Source of the DNA: Candidatus Latescibacterota bacterium
GTDB lineage: Bacteria; Krumholzibacteriota; Krumholzibacteriia; Krumholzibacteriales; WJIX01
Direction: 5' to 3'
DNA length: 9,648 nt
Assembly (NCBI GenBank): GCA_030643145.1
Contig: DAOWMJ010000065.1
Span: 1-9,648 of the forward strand
Numbering within the stretch: the first letter of the stretch is position 1; each line of letters opens with the position of its first letter. A program made the position numbers and the translations under genes. The notes under the pieces are model-generated. The model made no database searches. It had not been told where the DNA came from and was given only the letters and a program-made list of their open reading frames with translations. Positions 1 through 6,051 of this stretch are shown piece by piece.

Positions 1-960
1 AAGCTGAAAGAATTTGGAATTGAAGCTTTTACCTGCGGGGATTCAGAAGATATCTCGGAGGCGTCGGCGGCAATCTTCAGTGGTAAAATAACCGGCAGAA
101 GGGTGGCTCGTTTTCTGGGGAAAAATATCAGTGTTCCGGAAGAATGGAATGAAACAGAAAGACTGTTGCGCAGCAAACCGGGAAAGACAATTAATTTTAA
201 GCCTGAAAAGTATGATTCAGATGTTTATCCGATTATTAGATGTGTTGAAGAAATACCATGTGATCCCTGTGTGTATTCATGTCCCGAACACTCAATTAAA
301 TTGCTGGGCGATTCAATCATGGGGTTGCCGGTCTTCGACGGCAAATGTATCGGATGCATGAAATGTGTATCCGCTTGTCCCGCTCTCGCGATAACTCTGA
401 TACGGCCTTCCAAACGTAGTGGAGAGTCTATAGTCGTGATACCATTTGAGCTTGACGAAGAACTGCTTGCCGAGGGAAACGAAGTTGTAACGATGGGAAT
501 GGAAGGTGAGCCGATAGGCAAAGGCAAGATAGTGAAGTGGCGAAGATCTTCAACTGATAAAAGACGTATTCTTGTCACACTTGAAGTGTCGTCCAGGAGA
601 GCGCATGATGTGGCCGGCATAAGGATTTCCGAAGCTGAAGAAGTTAAACCGATTAGTGAGTATAAAGAGTGTCTAAACGATGATATGATAATCTGCAGAT
701 GTGAGAGGGTAACTGCGGGCGAGATAAAAAAAGAAATATTAAATGGAGTCCGGGATATGAATGTTCTTAAGGCGATTCTCCGGACGGGGATGGGGTCATG
801 CGGCGGCAAGACATGCACCGATCTTATTTTACGGTTATATCACGAATGCGGGGTTGATCTTTCGCAGGTCACCCTTCCTGCCGACAGACCTTTTGTCGCT
901 GAAGTTCCACTTTCCACTTTTGCTGGACTGGGAGCGGGTGAGAAAAATGACGCGGAATAG
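1..960 (+). CDS. FAD-linked oxidoreductase subunit, C-terminal part, with 2x[4Fe-4S] and BFD-like [2Fe-2S] domains (5' end outside window)
   Basis: The frame is open from the first base, so the gene begins upstream. A GTG at 103 is not the true start, because the residues before it (CGDSEDISEASAA, from position 34) are the typical end of a pyridine-nucleotide-disulfide oxidoreductase FAD domain. Next comes a ferredoxin-like region: Cys codons at 241, 259, 268 and 280 (C-x5-C-x2-C-x3-C, within IPCDPCVYSCP), then 346, 355, 364 and 376 (CIGCMKCVSACP). The C-terminal part has Cys codons at 694, 700, 799 and 814 (C-x-C-x32-C-x4-C), the pattern of BFD/NirB-type [2Fe-2S] domains. This order is known from alpha-type subunits of sarcosine oxidase, HcnB and dye-linked proline dehydrogenase relatives. 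These pass electrons from a partner flavoprotein, here probably the overlapping next gene. It is likely cytoplasmic. The substrate and final electron acceptor cannot be read from the sequence. Confidence 0.85.
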   Translation, partial: KLKEFGIEAFTCGDSEDISEASAAIFSGKITGRRVARFLGKNISVPEEWNETERLLRSKPGKTINFKPEKYDSDVYPIIRCVEEIPCDPCVYSCPEHSIKLLGDSIMGLPVFDGKCIGCMKCVSACPALAITLIRPSKRSGESIVVIPFELDEELLAEGNEVVTMGMEGEPIGKGKIVKWRRSSTDKRRILVTLEVSSRRAHDVAGIRISEAEEVKPISEYKECLNDDMIICRCERVTAGEIKKEILNGVRDMNVLKAILRTGMGSCGGKTCTDLILRLYHECGVDLSQVTLPADRPFVAEVPLSTFAGLGAGEKNDAE

Positions 961-2116
961 TTTCGACGCGATAATTATTGGAGCGGGAAGCGTCGGGTGT
1001 CCTACGGCATATTATCTCAGTCTTGAAGATTTGAGAGTACTGGTTCTTGACAGCGAGCATTCCCAGGGGCAGGGACAGAACAAGGCGGCTATCGGGGGGG
1101 TGAGAGCCACTCATTCCGATCCCGCGAAAATATCACTTTGTCTTCAGAGTATTGATCTCTTTTCAAAATGGGAAAAGAAATATGGAACAGATATTGGTTG
1201 GAAGAGGGGGGGGTATTGTTATCCGGTATATAGAGAGAAGGATGAAGAGCTCCTTAAAGGCCTTCTTTCGACTCAGAAGAACTACGGGCTCGAAATAGAC
1301 TGGATACCTCCCGATGATATAAAAGGATTGATACCCGGCATTAATCCTGATCGGCTTCGCGGCGGTACATACGCTCCCGGAGACGGGCAGGTTTCTCCAC
1401 TACTCTCCTCGGTTGCCTTTTGGAAGGAAAGCGGAAAGATGGGGGCCGAATTCAGGTTTAATGAAAAGGTTTCCGGATTAATCATAGAGAGCGGCAGGAT
1501 CGAGGGAGTAAAAACAAATAATGGAACTTATTACTCGGATGTGGTTGTAAATGCCGCGGGATCAGGCGCGAGAGATATTGGAAGCATGGCCGGCATTGAT
1601 ATTCCTGTTGTTTCCAACAGCCATGAAGCCGGAATTACTTCTCCTGTTGAACAATTTCTTGAGCCTCTTGTTGTTGATATAAGGCCGGGGCAAGATGGGA
1701 AAACGGACAACTTCTATTTTGGACAGAATGATCTCGGCCAGATCATATTCTGCTACACTCCGGCAGAACCTTTTGTCGGCGAAAAAAGATCGGTAACTTC
1801 TGAATTTATGCCGGTTATTTCCCGTAGATTGATAGAGCTTCTTCCAAGGCTTAAAAATAGTATGGTGCGGCGGGTATGGAGAGGGCTTTACCCAATGACT
1901 CCCGATGGAATTATTATCCTGGATCAGGTTAGAGAAGTCAGGGGGTTCTACCTGGCGGTGGGGATGTGTGGGCAGGGTTTTATGCTTGGCCCGGGAGTTG
2001 CTCGAAACATTACCTCTCTTATAATTAATGGGAAACCGGAGATAGAGCAAAAAGTATTCGATTCTCTGAGTTTTTATCGTAATTTTCATTCGAAGCGATC
2101 TGAAACTCTAAAATAG
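947..2116 (+). CDS. FAD-dependent oxidoreductase, DAO family (sarcosine oxidase beta / proline dehydrogenase beta-like)
   Basis: This is a 389-residue flavoprotein of the D-amino-acid oxidase (DAO) fold. The Rossmann motif GAGSVG is at residues 12-17, and the ribose-binding acid is Asp35 at the end of strand 2 (LVLD). A GGVR motif at 50-53 follows, and a C-terminal FAD-contact region has WRGLYPMTPDG (311-321) and GMCGQGF (339-345). The length fits the roughly 380-400 residues usual for beta subunits of heteromeric sarcosine or proline dehydrogenases and HcnC. I chose the ATG at 947 because the N-terminus then begins just before the first strand, with GGGAG at 930-934 upstream. The frame stays open to 761, but that extension lies inside the previous gene and resembles no domain. 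The 14-base overlap implies translational coupling with the Fe-S subunit. Expected chemistry is oxidation of a secondary amine or amino acid C-N bond, with electrons handed to the partner. The actual substrate is unknown. Runs of 7 and 8 G lie at 1094-1100 and 1206-1213, and the frame is intact across both. Confidence 0.85.
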   Translation: MTRNSFDAIIIGAGSVGCPTAYYLSLEDLRVLVLDSEHSQGQGQNKAAIGGVRATHSDPAKISLCLQSIDLFSKWEKKYGTDIGWKRGGYCYPVYREKDEELLKGLLSTQKNYGLEIDWIPPDDIKGLIPGINPDRLRGGTYAPGDGQVSPLLSSVAFWKESGKMGAEFRFNEKVSGLIIESGRIEGVKTNNGTYYSDVVVNAAGSGARDIGSMAGIDIPVVSNSHEAGITSPVEQFLEPLVVDIRPGQDGKTDNFYFGQNDLGQIIFCYTPAEPFVGEKRSVTSEFMPVISRRLIELLPRLKNSMVRRVWRGLYPMTPDGIIILDQVREVRGFYLAVGMCGQGFMLGPGVARNITSLIINGKPEIEQKVFDSLSFYRNFHSKRSETLK

Positions 2117-2144
2117 GATTAATTTTCACTTCAAAATAATTTTC

Positions 2145-2172
2145 TTGAAAAGAAGCCCTAAGCTAATATATT
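2145..2172 (+). promoter_or_regulatory. Sigma70-like promoter for the tRNA-Thr gene
   Basis: TTGAAA (2145-2150, 5 of 6 matches to TTGACA) is separated by 16 bases from TATATT (2167-2172, 5 of 6 matches to TATAAT). Transcription would start near 2179, giving a tRNA leader of about 33 bases. A weaker pair, TTCAGA (2179-2184) and TATAGT (2202-2207), would start inside the tRNA and is less likely. This is a call from sequence alone. Confidence 0.55.
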
Positions 2173-2212
2173 GAATTATTCAGAAAGTTCCTTTACTCTG
2201 ATATAGTATGGA

Positions 2213-2287
<75 letters not shown>

Positions 2288-2288
<1 letters not shown>

Positions 2289-2343
2289 ATTAATAGAGGG
2301 AATTAATATTGTGTTCCCCTATTATTTTGTCCCTCTACTAATT
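2288..2343. repeat. Long inverted repeat competing with the tRNA terminator
   Basis: The arms 2288-2301 (AATTAATAGAGGGA) and 2330-2343 (TCCCTCTACTAATT) pair at 13 of 14 positions, with one A-C mismatch. The left arm is the same segment that forms the 5' half of the terminator hairpin, so the two structures exclude each other. The right arm is an imperfect copy of the terminator 3' arm. No T run follows the second structure. It may be a remnant duplication or an alternative fold; its function is unknown. Confidence 0.6.
2291..2328 (+). terminator. Rho-independent terminator of the tRNA-Thr unit
   Basis: TAATAGAGGGAA (2291-2302) pairs with TTCCCCTATTA (2314-2324). This gives 11 base pairs with one bulged A (2297) and an 11-base loop, followed directly by TTTT (2325-2328) and GT. 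The stem starts only two bases after the tRNA CCA end. It separates the tRNA from the malic enzyme promoter that follows. The T run is short, so termination may be incomplete. Confidence 0.65.
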
Positions 2344-2355
2344 CCAAAAAGGGTA

Positions 2356-2384
2356 GTGACAACGAGTGTGACTTTATGTATACT
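2356..2384 (+). promoter_or_regulatory. Sigma70-like promoter for the malic enzyme gene
   Basis: GTGACA (2356-2361, 5 of 6) and TATACT (2379-2384, 5 of 6) are spaced by the optimal 17 bases, with TG directly before the -10 box. Transcription would begin near 2391, leaving an untranslated leader of about 70 bases before the ATG at 2461. The promoter lies within an imperfect inverted repeat: TGACA 2357-2361 with TGTCA 2394-2398, and CGAGT 2363-2367 with ACTCG 2382-2386. That symmetry could be an operator site. Confidence 0.6.
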
Positions 2385-2448
2385 CGCCGTTAGTGTCAAA
2401 GAATAATGATTATTTTATCAGGATTATTAACGTAAACCCGAGGTTGAT

Positions 2449-2453
2449 GGAGG
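2449..2453 (+). promoter_or_regulatory. Ribosome binding site that decides the malic enzyme start
   Basis: GGAGG stands 7 bases before the ATG at 2461 and only 4 bases before an in-frame TTG at 2458. The spacing and the better codon favour the ATG. Confidence 0.75.
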
Positions 2454-2460
2454 TTGGTTG

Positions 2461-3807
2461 ATGGATGACAAAATTACGAAAGAGGAACTTCTTGCCAGGG
2501 CAAATAAGCCAGCCGAAGAGGCTATGCGTCTTCACCCCTTTTATAAAGGGAAAATTGGCATAATGCCAAAGGCATGCATACGTAACATTGATGATTTCGC
2601 TATCTGGTATACGCCTGGTGTTGCCAAGCCCTGTCTTGATATAAGGGATAATCCCGAAATGTCATTTGAACATACAAATAGGGGAAATATGATAGCGGTT
2701 GTTTCTGATGGTACAAGAGTGTTGGGGCTTGGTGATATCGGACCCGCTGCCGCTATGCCTGTCATGGAAGGGAAAGCCCTTTTGTTCAAGTATCTCGGTG
2801 GAGTTGACGCTGTTCCAATTTGTCTTGATACAAAAGACCCGGATAAACTAATAGAGGTTGTTAAATTACTCCAGCCTTCATATGGCGGGATCAACCTTGA
2901 GGATATTTCTCAGCCAAAGTGTTTCAGAGTCCTTGATACATTAAGGAAGGAATGTGAAATCCCCGTCTGGCACGATGATCAGCAGGGAACAGCGGCTGTC
3001 ACAGTCGCAGGTTTGATAAATGCTCTCAAGATAGTTAATAAAAATATTTCAAGCGTAAAAGTGGCTATGGTCGGCGCGGGAAGCGCGAATATCTGTATTG
3101 CGAAAATGATTATAGTGGCCGGTGTTATTCCCGAGAATATAATTATGTGTGACAGCAAGGGTATCCTTCATGAGAGCCGAGAAGCGGATTTGAGCACAAA
3201 GTATAAGGAAAAATGGGAAATGACTCAAAAGACAAATGGTGAAGGAAAGACAGGAGGGATACCAGAGGCGATGAAAGACGCCGATGTTTTGATTGCTCTG
3301 TCAAAGGTTGGTCCGGATACCATAAAAAAGGAATGGGTTGCTGATATGGCTGATGACGCGATTGTGTTTGTCTGTGCCAATCCTATTCCGGAAATATGGC
3401 CTTGGGAGGCAAAGGAAGCGGGGGCGAGAATTGTAGCTACCGGAAGGAGTGATTTTCCGAACCAGGTTAATAATTCACTTGGGTTCCCCGGAATATTCAG
3501 GGGCACTCTTGACGTAATGGCAAAAACAATAACAGACGAGATGTGTATTGCCGCGGCCCGGGAACTGGCCAAATGCGCCGAAGATAAAGGCATGCATGAG
3601 AATTATCTCCTTCCTACTATGGATGAATGGGAGGTTTTTCCAAGGGAGGCGGCCGCTGTCGGGAGAAAAGCGATAGAACAGGGTGTCGCGCGTCTTGATC
3701 TTACGCATGAGGAAATCTATGATAAGGCGGAAAAAACTATCAGAAACGCGCGTGAGTCATTTCTCTGTTTGCAGAATGAAGGATTTATCAAGTTGCCCGA
3801 AGAGTAA
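2461..3807 (+). CDS. Malic enzyme (malate dehydrogenase, oxaloacetate-decarboxylating), short bacterial/archaeal type
   Basis: The 448-residue protein converts malate to pyruvate and CO2 while reducing NAD(P)+, or runs in reverse. The catalytic N-terminal domain shows YTPGVAKPC with the proton-donor Tyr50, SDGTRVLGLGDIG (82-94), and MEGKALLFK with the catalytic Lys105. Metal ligands are Glu147-Asp148 (NLEDI) and the Asp pair 172-173 in HDDQQG. The NAD-binding domain begins with VGAGSAN (204-210), and strand 2 ends in MCDSKG (229-234). CANPIPE (305-311) and FPNQVNNS (332-339) are family hallmarks. It lacks the C-terminal phosphotransacetylase-like domain of long MaeB enzymes. The GAGSAN loop and the KWEMTQKTN segment (251-259) place it with the malic enzymes common in clostridia and other anaerobes, as I recall them. 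Asp231 at the end of strand 2 may favour NAD, but cofactor choice is not settled. It is cytoplasmic. Its pyruvate could feed the pyruvate:ferredoxin oxidoreductase encoded downstream. Confidence 0.93.
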   Translation: MDDKITKEELLARANKPAEEAMRLHPFYKGKIGIMPKACIRNIDDFAIWYTPGVAKPCLDIRDNPEMSFEHTNRGNMIAVVSDGTRVLGLGDIGPAAAMPVMEGKALLFKYLGGVDAVPICLDTKDPDKLIEVVKLLQPSYGGINLEDISQPKCFRVLDTLRKECEIPVWHDDQQGTAAVTVAGLINALKIVNKNISSVKVAMVGAGSANICIAKMIIVAGVIPENIIMCDSKGILHESREADLSTKYKEKWEMTQKTNGEGKTGGIPEAMKDADVLIALSKVGPDTIKKEWVADMADDAIVFVCANPIPEIWPWEAKEAGARIVATGRSDFPNQVNNSLGFPGIFRGTLDVMAKTITDEMCIAAARELAKCAEDKGMHENYLLPTMDEWEVFPREAAAVGRKAIEQGVARLDLTHEEIYDKAEKTIRNARESFLCLQNEGFIKLPEE

Positions 3808-3839
3808 GGAGTAATCTGAAATTTGCAGAACATATAGTA

Positions 3840-3894
3840 ACGTGGATTTGCTGAAAGGGCATATTATCCGTCCCAGTGATAAAGTCCTCCACGT
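3840..3894. repeat. Inverted repeat in the spacer upstream of the hydro-lyase large subunit gene
   Basis: ACGTGGA (3840-3846) and TCCACGT (3888-3894) are perfect 7-base complementary arms, separated by 41 bases. The interior holds a further inverted pair, TTATC (3864-3868) and GATAA (3878-3882). No T run follows, so it is not an obvious terminator. I found no convincing sigma70 promoter in 3808-3968. Co-transcription from the malic enzyme promoter is therefore possible, and this element may be a processing or regulatory structure. Confidence 0.4.
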
Positions 3895-3955
3895 GAGTGT
3901 TCCCTCTGAACGATTTAATATTTACGGATCAGGCGGATTCTTTGCTTTTTCTAAA

Positions 3956-3959
3956 GGAG
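3956..3959 (+). promoter_or_regulatory. Ribosome binding site that decides the large subunit start
   Basis: GGAG (within AAAGGAGA) lies 9 bases before the ATG at 3969. This supports that start over an in-frame GTG at 3897, whose extra 24 residues resemble no part of the family. Confidence 0.75.
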
Positions 3960-3968
3960 ATTGTTAAT

Positions 3969-5219
3969 ATGGGATCAACGATGATTGAAGAAATCCTGGC
4001 GCGCTCTTCAGGCGGAGAATCGGCGTCGGTCGGAGATATACTCTTCGTGCGGCCTCACAGAATCCTTTCGCATGATAACTCAGCCGCGATACTCGGAATA
4101 TTTAAAAAACTTGGCGGTAAAAAGGTATGGGACCAGGATAGAATTTTCATTGCTCTTGATCACGCGGTACCTCCTCCGGACGCTAAAAAAGCGAAGAGCC
4201 ACACGATGATAAGGGAGTTTGTCCGCGAGCAGGGGATACGATATTTTTATGAGGGGGGTACGGGAATATGTCATCAGGTATTACCTGAACACGGGCATGT
4301 ACTTCCCGGTGTTGTAATATTCGGGTCGGATTCGCATACGACTACACATGGGGCTTTTGGAGCAGCTGGGATACCGATAGGAAGAACTGAGACCGCGAGT
4401 GTATGGGCACTTGGAGAGACATGGCTTCGGGTTCCCCCGACGATTAAGATAGAGCTTAATGGTGAGATGCTGGAGGGAGTAACTCCAAAGGATATTATTT
4501 TATATGTAATCGGAAATATTACCGCGGATGGAGCGACCTATAGAGCTGTTGAATTCCATGGTCCCGTTACGAGTAAAATGGATATGAGTGGGAGGATGAC
4601 TATTTGCAATATGGCCGCTGAAATGGGAGCGAAAGCGGCAATGATTCCATTCGATTCAACAACTGGAGAATGGCTGGAAAAAGTAACTGATGCTGAATAT
4701 CAGCCCGTTCTACCGGATGATAACGCGGAGTATGAGAGGGTGCTGGCTATAGACTGTTCCGAGATAACTCCTCAAGTAGCAAGACCTCATAAGGTAGATA
4801 ACGTAGTGCCTGTATCGGAACTTGGTGAAACAAGGATTGACGTTGCTCTACTTGGCACCTGTACTAACGGCAGGATTGAGGATCTCAGACAGGCGGCGGC
4901 AGTTCTTGAAGGTAAAAAGATCTCTGAAGGAGTAAGGCTCCTTGTTTATCCCGCCTCTAAAAGAGTACTCAAAGAGGCTGTGGATGAAGGAATAATCAGC
5001 ATCCTGCTTGAATCCGGGGCGCAAGTTGCCATTCCGGCATGTGGTCCGTGCCTTGGCGCCTATGGAGGAGTTCTCGCTCCGGGAGAAAATTGTGTATCAA
5101 CCGCCAACAGAAATTTTAAGGGAAGAATGGGATGTAAGGAAGATACAGGAATCTATCTAGCCAGTCCAGCCACTGTAGCCGCGTCAGCGCTTGAGGGCAA
5201 GATAGTATCATATTTTTAA
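3969..5219 (+). CDS. Aconitase-superfamily hydro-lyase, large subunit (LeuC/HacA/DmdA type)
   Basis: At 416 residues it matches the roughly 418-residue large subunits of archaeal-type isopropylmalate isomerase, homoaconitase and dimethylmalate dehydratase, and is shorter than E. coli-type LeuC. Family motifs in order are ALDHAVPPPD (62-71), GSDSHTTTHGAFG (119-131), LGTCTNGR (295-302) and ACGPCLG (357-363), then STANRNFKGRMG (377-388). Cys298, Cys358 and Cys361 are the expected [4Fe-4S] ligands. The enzyme class dehydrates and rehydrates a hydroxy di- or tricarboxylic acid, moving the hydroxyl group. Which acid is not decided by this subunit. The start at 3969 gives the usual N-terminus (MGSTMIEEILA). 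The small subunit gene follows after 98 non-coding bases with its own strong ribosome site. No leuA, leuB, homocitrate synthase or other pathway-defining gene is in the window, so the name leuC would be premature. Confidence 0.9.
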   Translation: MGSTMIEEILARSSGGESASVGDILFVRPHRILSHDNSAAILGIFKKLGGKKVWDQDRIFIALDHAVPPPDAKKAKSHTMIREFVREQGIRYFYEGGTGICHQVLPEHGHVLPGVVIFGSDSHTTTHGAFGAAGIPIGRTETASVWALGETWLRVPPTIKIELNGEMLEGVTPKDIILYVIGNITADGATYRAVEFHGPVTSKMDMSGRMTICNMAAEMGAKAAMIPFDSTTGEWLEKVTDAEYQPVLPDDNAEYERVLAIDCSEITPQVARPHKVDNVVPVSELGETRIDVALLGTCTNGRIEDLRQAAAVLEGKKISEGVRLLVYPASKRVLKEAVDEGIISILLESGAQVAIPACGPCLGAYGGVLAPGENCVSTANRNFKGRMGCKEDTGIYLASPATVAASALEGKIVSYF

Positions 5220-5317
5220 TTCGACGCTGATTTTCGCGCGGTGTTGCTTATGATTATTGGGATGGTCAGGTGTTCCCATAGTCGCTCGATCGTCAATAAA
5301 AGGAAGGGGAGGCAAAG

Positions 5318-5827
5318 ATGCAGTTTAGGGGACGAATATGGATACTCGATGAAGACGACATAAACACCGATGTAATATATCCGGGTAAATACACATATGA
5401 ACTTTTCTCAGAAGAGGAAATGGCGAGCCACGCCCTTGAGGATTTTGACTCCTCCTTTGCCGAGAATGTTCGCGAGGGTGATATGATTGTCGCAGGCGGT
5501 AACTTCGGTTGCGGGTCGTCCAGAGAGCAGGCTGTAACCTGTCTTAAATATGCTGGAGTAAAGGCTGTGATAGCTGCTTCATTTGCAAGGATTTATTACC
5601 GTAATGCCATAAATCAGGCGTTTTACCCTATTGAATGTCCCGATGCTTCCAGGTACGCGCGGGAACATGCAAAAGAGCTTGAAAAGAGTGAGATTTCCTT
5701 AAACCCTCAGAATGGAACGGTAGCCTTTGGGGAGAAGGTATTCAATTTCTCACCACTTACTGACAAAGCACTCGAGATATTTGATGCCGGTGGGTTAGTA
5801 GCGTATACAAAGAAAAAGATTGGATAG
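5318..5827 (+). CDS. Aconitase-superfamily hydro-lyase, small subunit (LeuD/HacB/DmdB type)
   Basis: This 169-residue swivel-domain subunit is the partner of the preceding gene. It has the opening motif DDINTDVIYPGKY (13-25), the active-site segment GNFGCGSSREQA (61-72) with the catalytic serine, and FARIYYRNAIN (89-99). The length fits the 160-170 residues of archaeal-type small subunits. The loop after PGKY controls substrate choice in this family. Here it reads TYELFSEEEM, unlike the YLRT of methanogen homoaconitase or the YLVY of methanogen isopropylmalate isomerase as I remember them, and it seems one residue longer. The substrate is therefore open: isopropylmalate, citramalate, homocitrate, citrate or dimethylmalate. 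The start is clear, with AAGGGGAGG at 5304-5312 five bases before the ATG. The gene ends in an A-rich stretch followed by seven T (5828-5834), without a GC-rich stem. Confidence 0.9.
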   Translation: MQFRGRIWILDEDDINTDVIYPGKYTYELFSEEEMASHALEDFDSSFAENVREGDMIVAGGNFGCGSSREQAVTCLKYAGVKAVIAASFARIYYRNAINQAFYPIECPDASRYAREHAKELEKSEISLNPQNGTVAFGEKVFNFSPLTDKALEIFDAGGLVAYTKKKIG

Positions 5828-5847
5828 TTTTTTTCGGAGGTTATATC

Positions 5848-5862
5848 TAAGAGTTACTCTTA
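5848..5862. repeat. Small hairpin after the small subunit gene
   Basis: TAAGAG (5848-5853) and CTCTTA (5857-5862) form a perfect 6-base-pair stem with a 3-base loop. No T run follows, and the seven T at 5828-5834 lie before it. It is too weak to call a terminator. The surrounding spacer (5828-6051) holds no supported gene. Confidence 0.3.
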
Positions 5863-5921
5863 TCCCCATAGAGAATATCTGTTGCTATTTGAAACAAATA
5901 AAAAGCAGGTTAATTTTTTCC

Positions 5922-5949
5922 TCGACATGCAGGAATTAATTATTATCCT
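5922..5949 (+). promoter_or_regulatory. Possible promoter for the pyruvate:ferredoxin oxidoreductase gene
   Basis: TCGACA (5922-5927, 5 of 6) and TATCCT (5944-5949, 4 of 6) are spaced by 16 bases. Transcription would start near 5957, leaving a leader of about 95 bases. It is the best pair I found in the 224-base spacer, but it is only moderate. A TATATT at 6025-6030 has no matching -35 box. Confidence 0.35.
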
Positions 5950-5988
5950 ACTCTTGCAAGGTATTGATTAATTGTGGAGGATTGAGAG

Positions 5989-6021
5989 TTTTTAACTATA
6001 TAACCGGAGAGTTGTTAAGAA
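5989..6021 (+). promoter_or_regulatory. Leader hairpin upstream of the pyruvate:ferredoxin oxidoreductase gene
   Basis: TTTTTAAC (5989-5996) pairs with GTTAAGAA (6014-6021) over 8 pairs, one of them G-U. AAC (6002-6004) can pair with GTT (6011-6013) on top, leaving a 6-base loop CGGAGA and a 5-base bulge. No T run follows. It lies 20 bases before the ribosome site GGAGG at 6042-6046, so it would not cover it. It could stabilise the messenger or be incidental in A/T-rich DNA. Confidence 0.3.
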
Positions 6022-6051
6022 ATCTATATTTGTAACGGCGCGGAGGTTCTT

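Noticed and set aside
225..818. 197-codon open frame on the minus strand
   Set aside because: It is antisense to a gene with clear Cys motifs, is rich in Ser from mirrored codons, and has no recognisable domain.
761..946. Upstream extension of the FAD dehydrogenase frame giving a 451-residue protein
   Set aside because: It lies wholly inside the preceding Fe-S gene, has no matching domain, and the ATG at 947 puts the FAD motif at its usual distance from the N-terminus.
2311..2406. 31-codon GTG frame with a hydrophobic peptide between the tRNA and the malic enzyme
   Set aside because: It runs through the terminator and the malic enzyme promoter, so it would not be transcribed as a whole. AGAGGG upstream is only a weak ribosome site.
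3897..3968. GTG start adding 24 residues to the hydro-lyase large subunit
   Set aside because: There is no ribosome site before it, the added residues are unlike the family, and GGAG at 3956-3959 fits the ATG at 3969.
5808..5835. A-rich/T-rich hairpin at the end of the small subunit gene as a terminator
   Set aside because: The stem would be A-T pairs with almost no G-C (GAAAAA with TTTTTC), too weak for rho-independent termination.
5927..5971. 14-residue frame rich in Leu and Ile (MQELIIILLLQGID), resembling an attenuation leader peptide
   Set aside because: There is no ribosome site, its start overlaps the best -35 box, and no terminator/antiterminator pair follows. A/T-rich DNA gives such codons by chance.
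6025..6032. TATATTTG matching the Bacteroidetes -7 promoter consensus TAnnTTTG
   Set aside because: No TTTG -33 partner lies at the right distance, and strong GGAGG ribosome sites throughout argue against a Bacteroidetes-type expression system.
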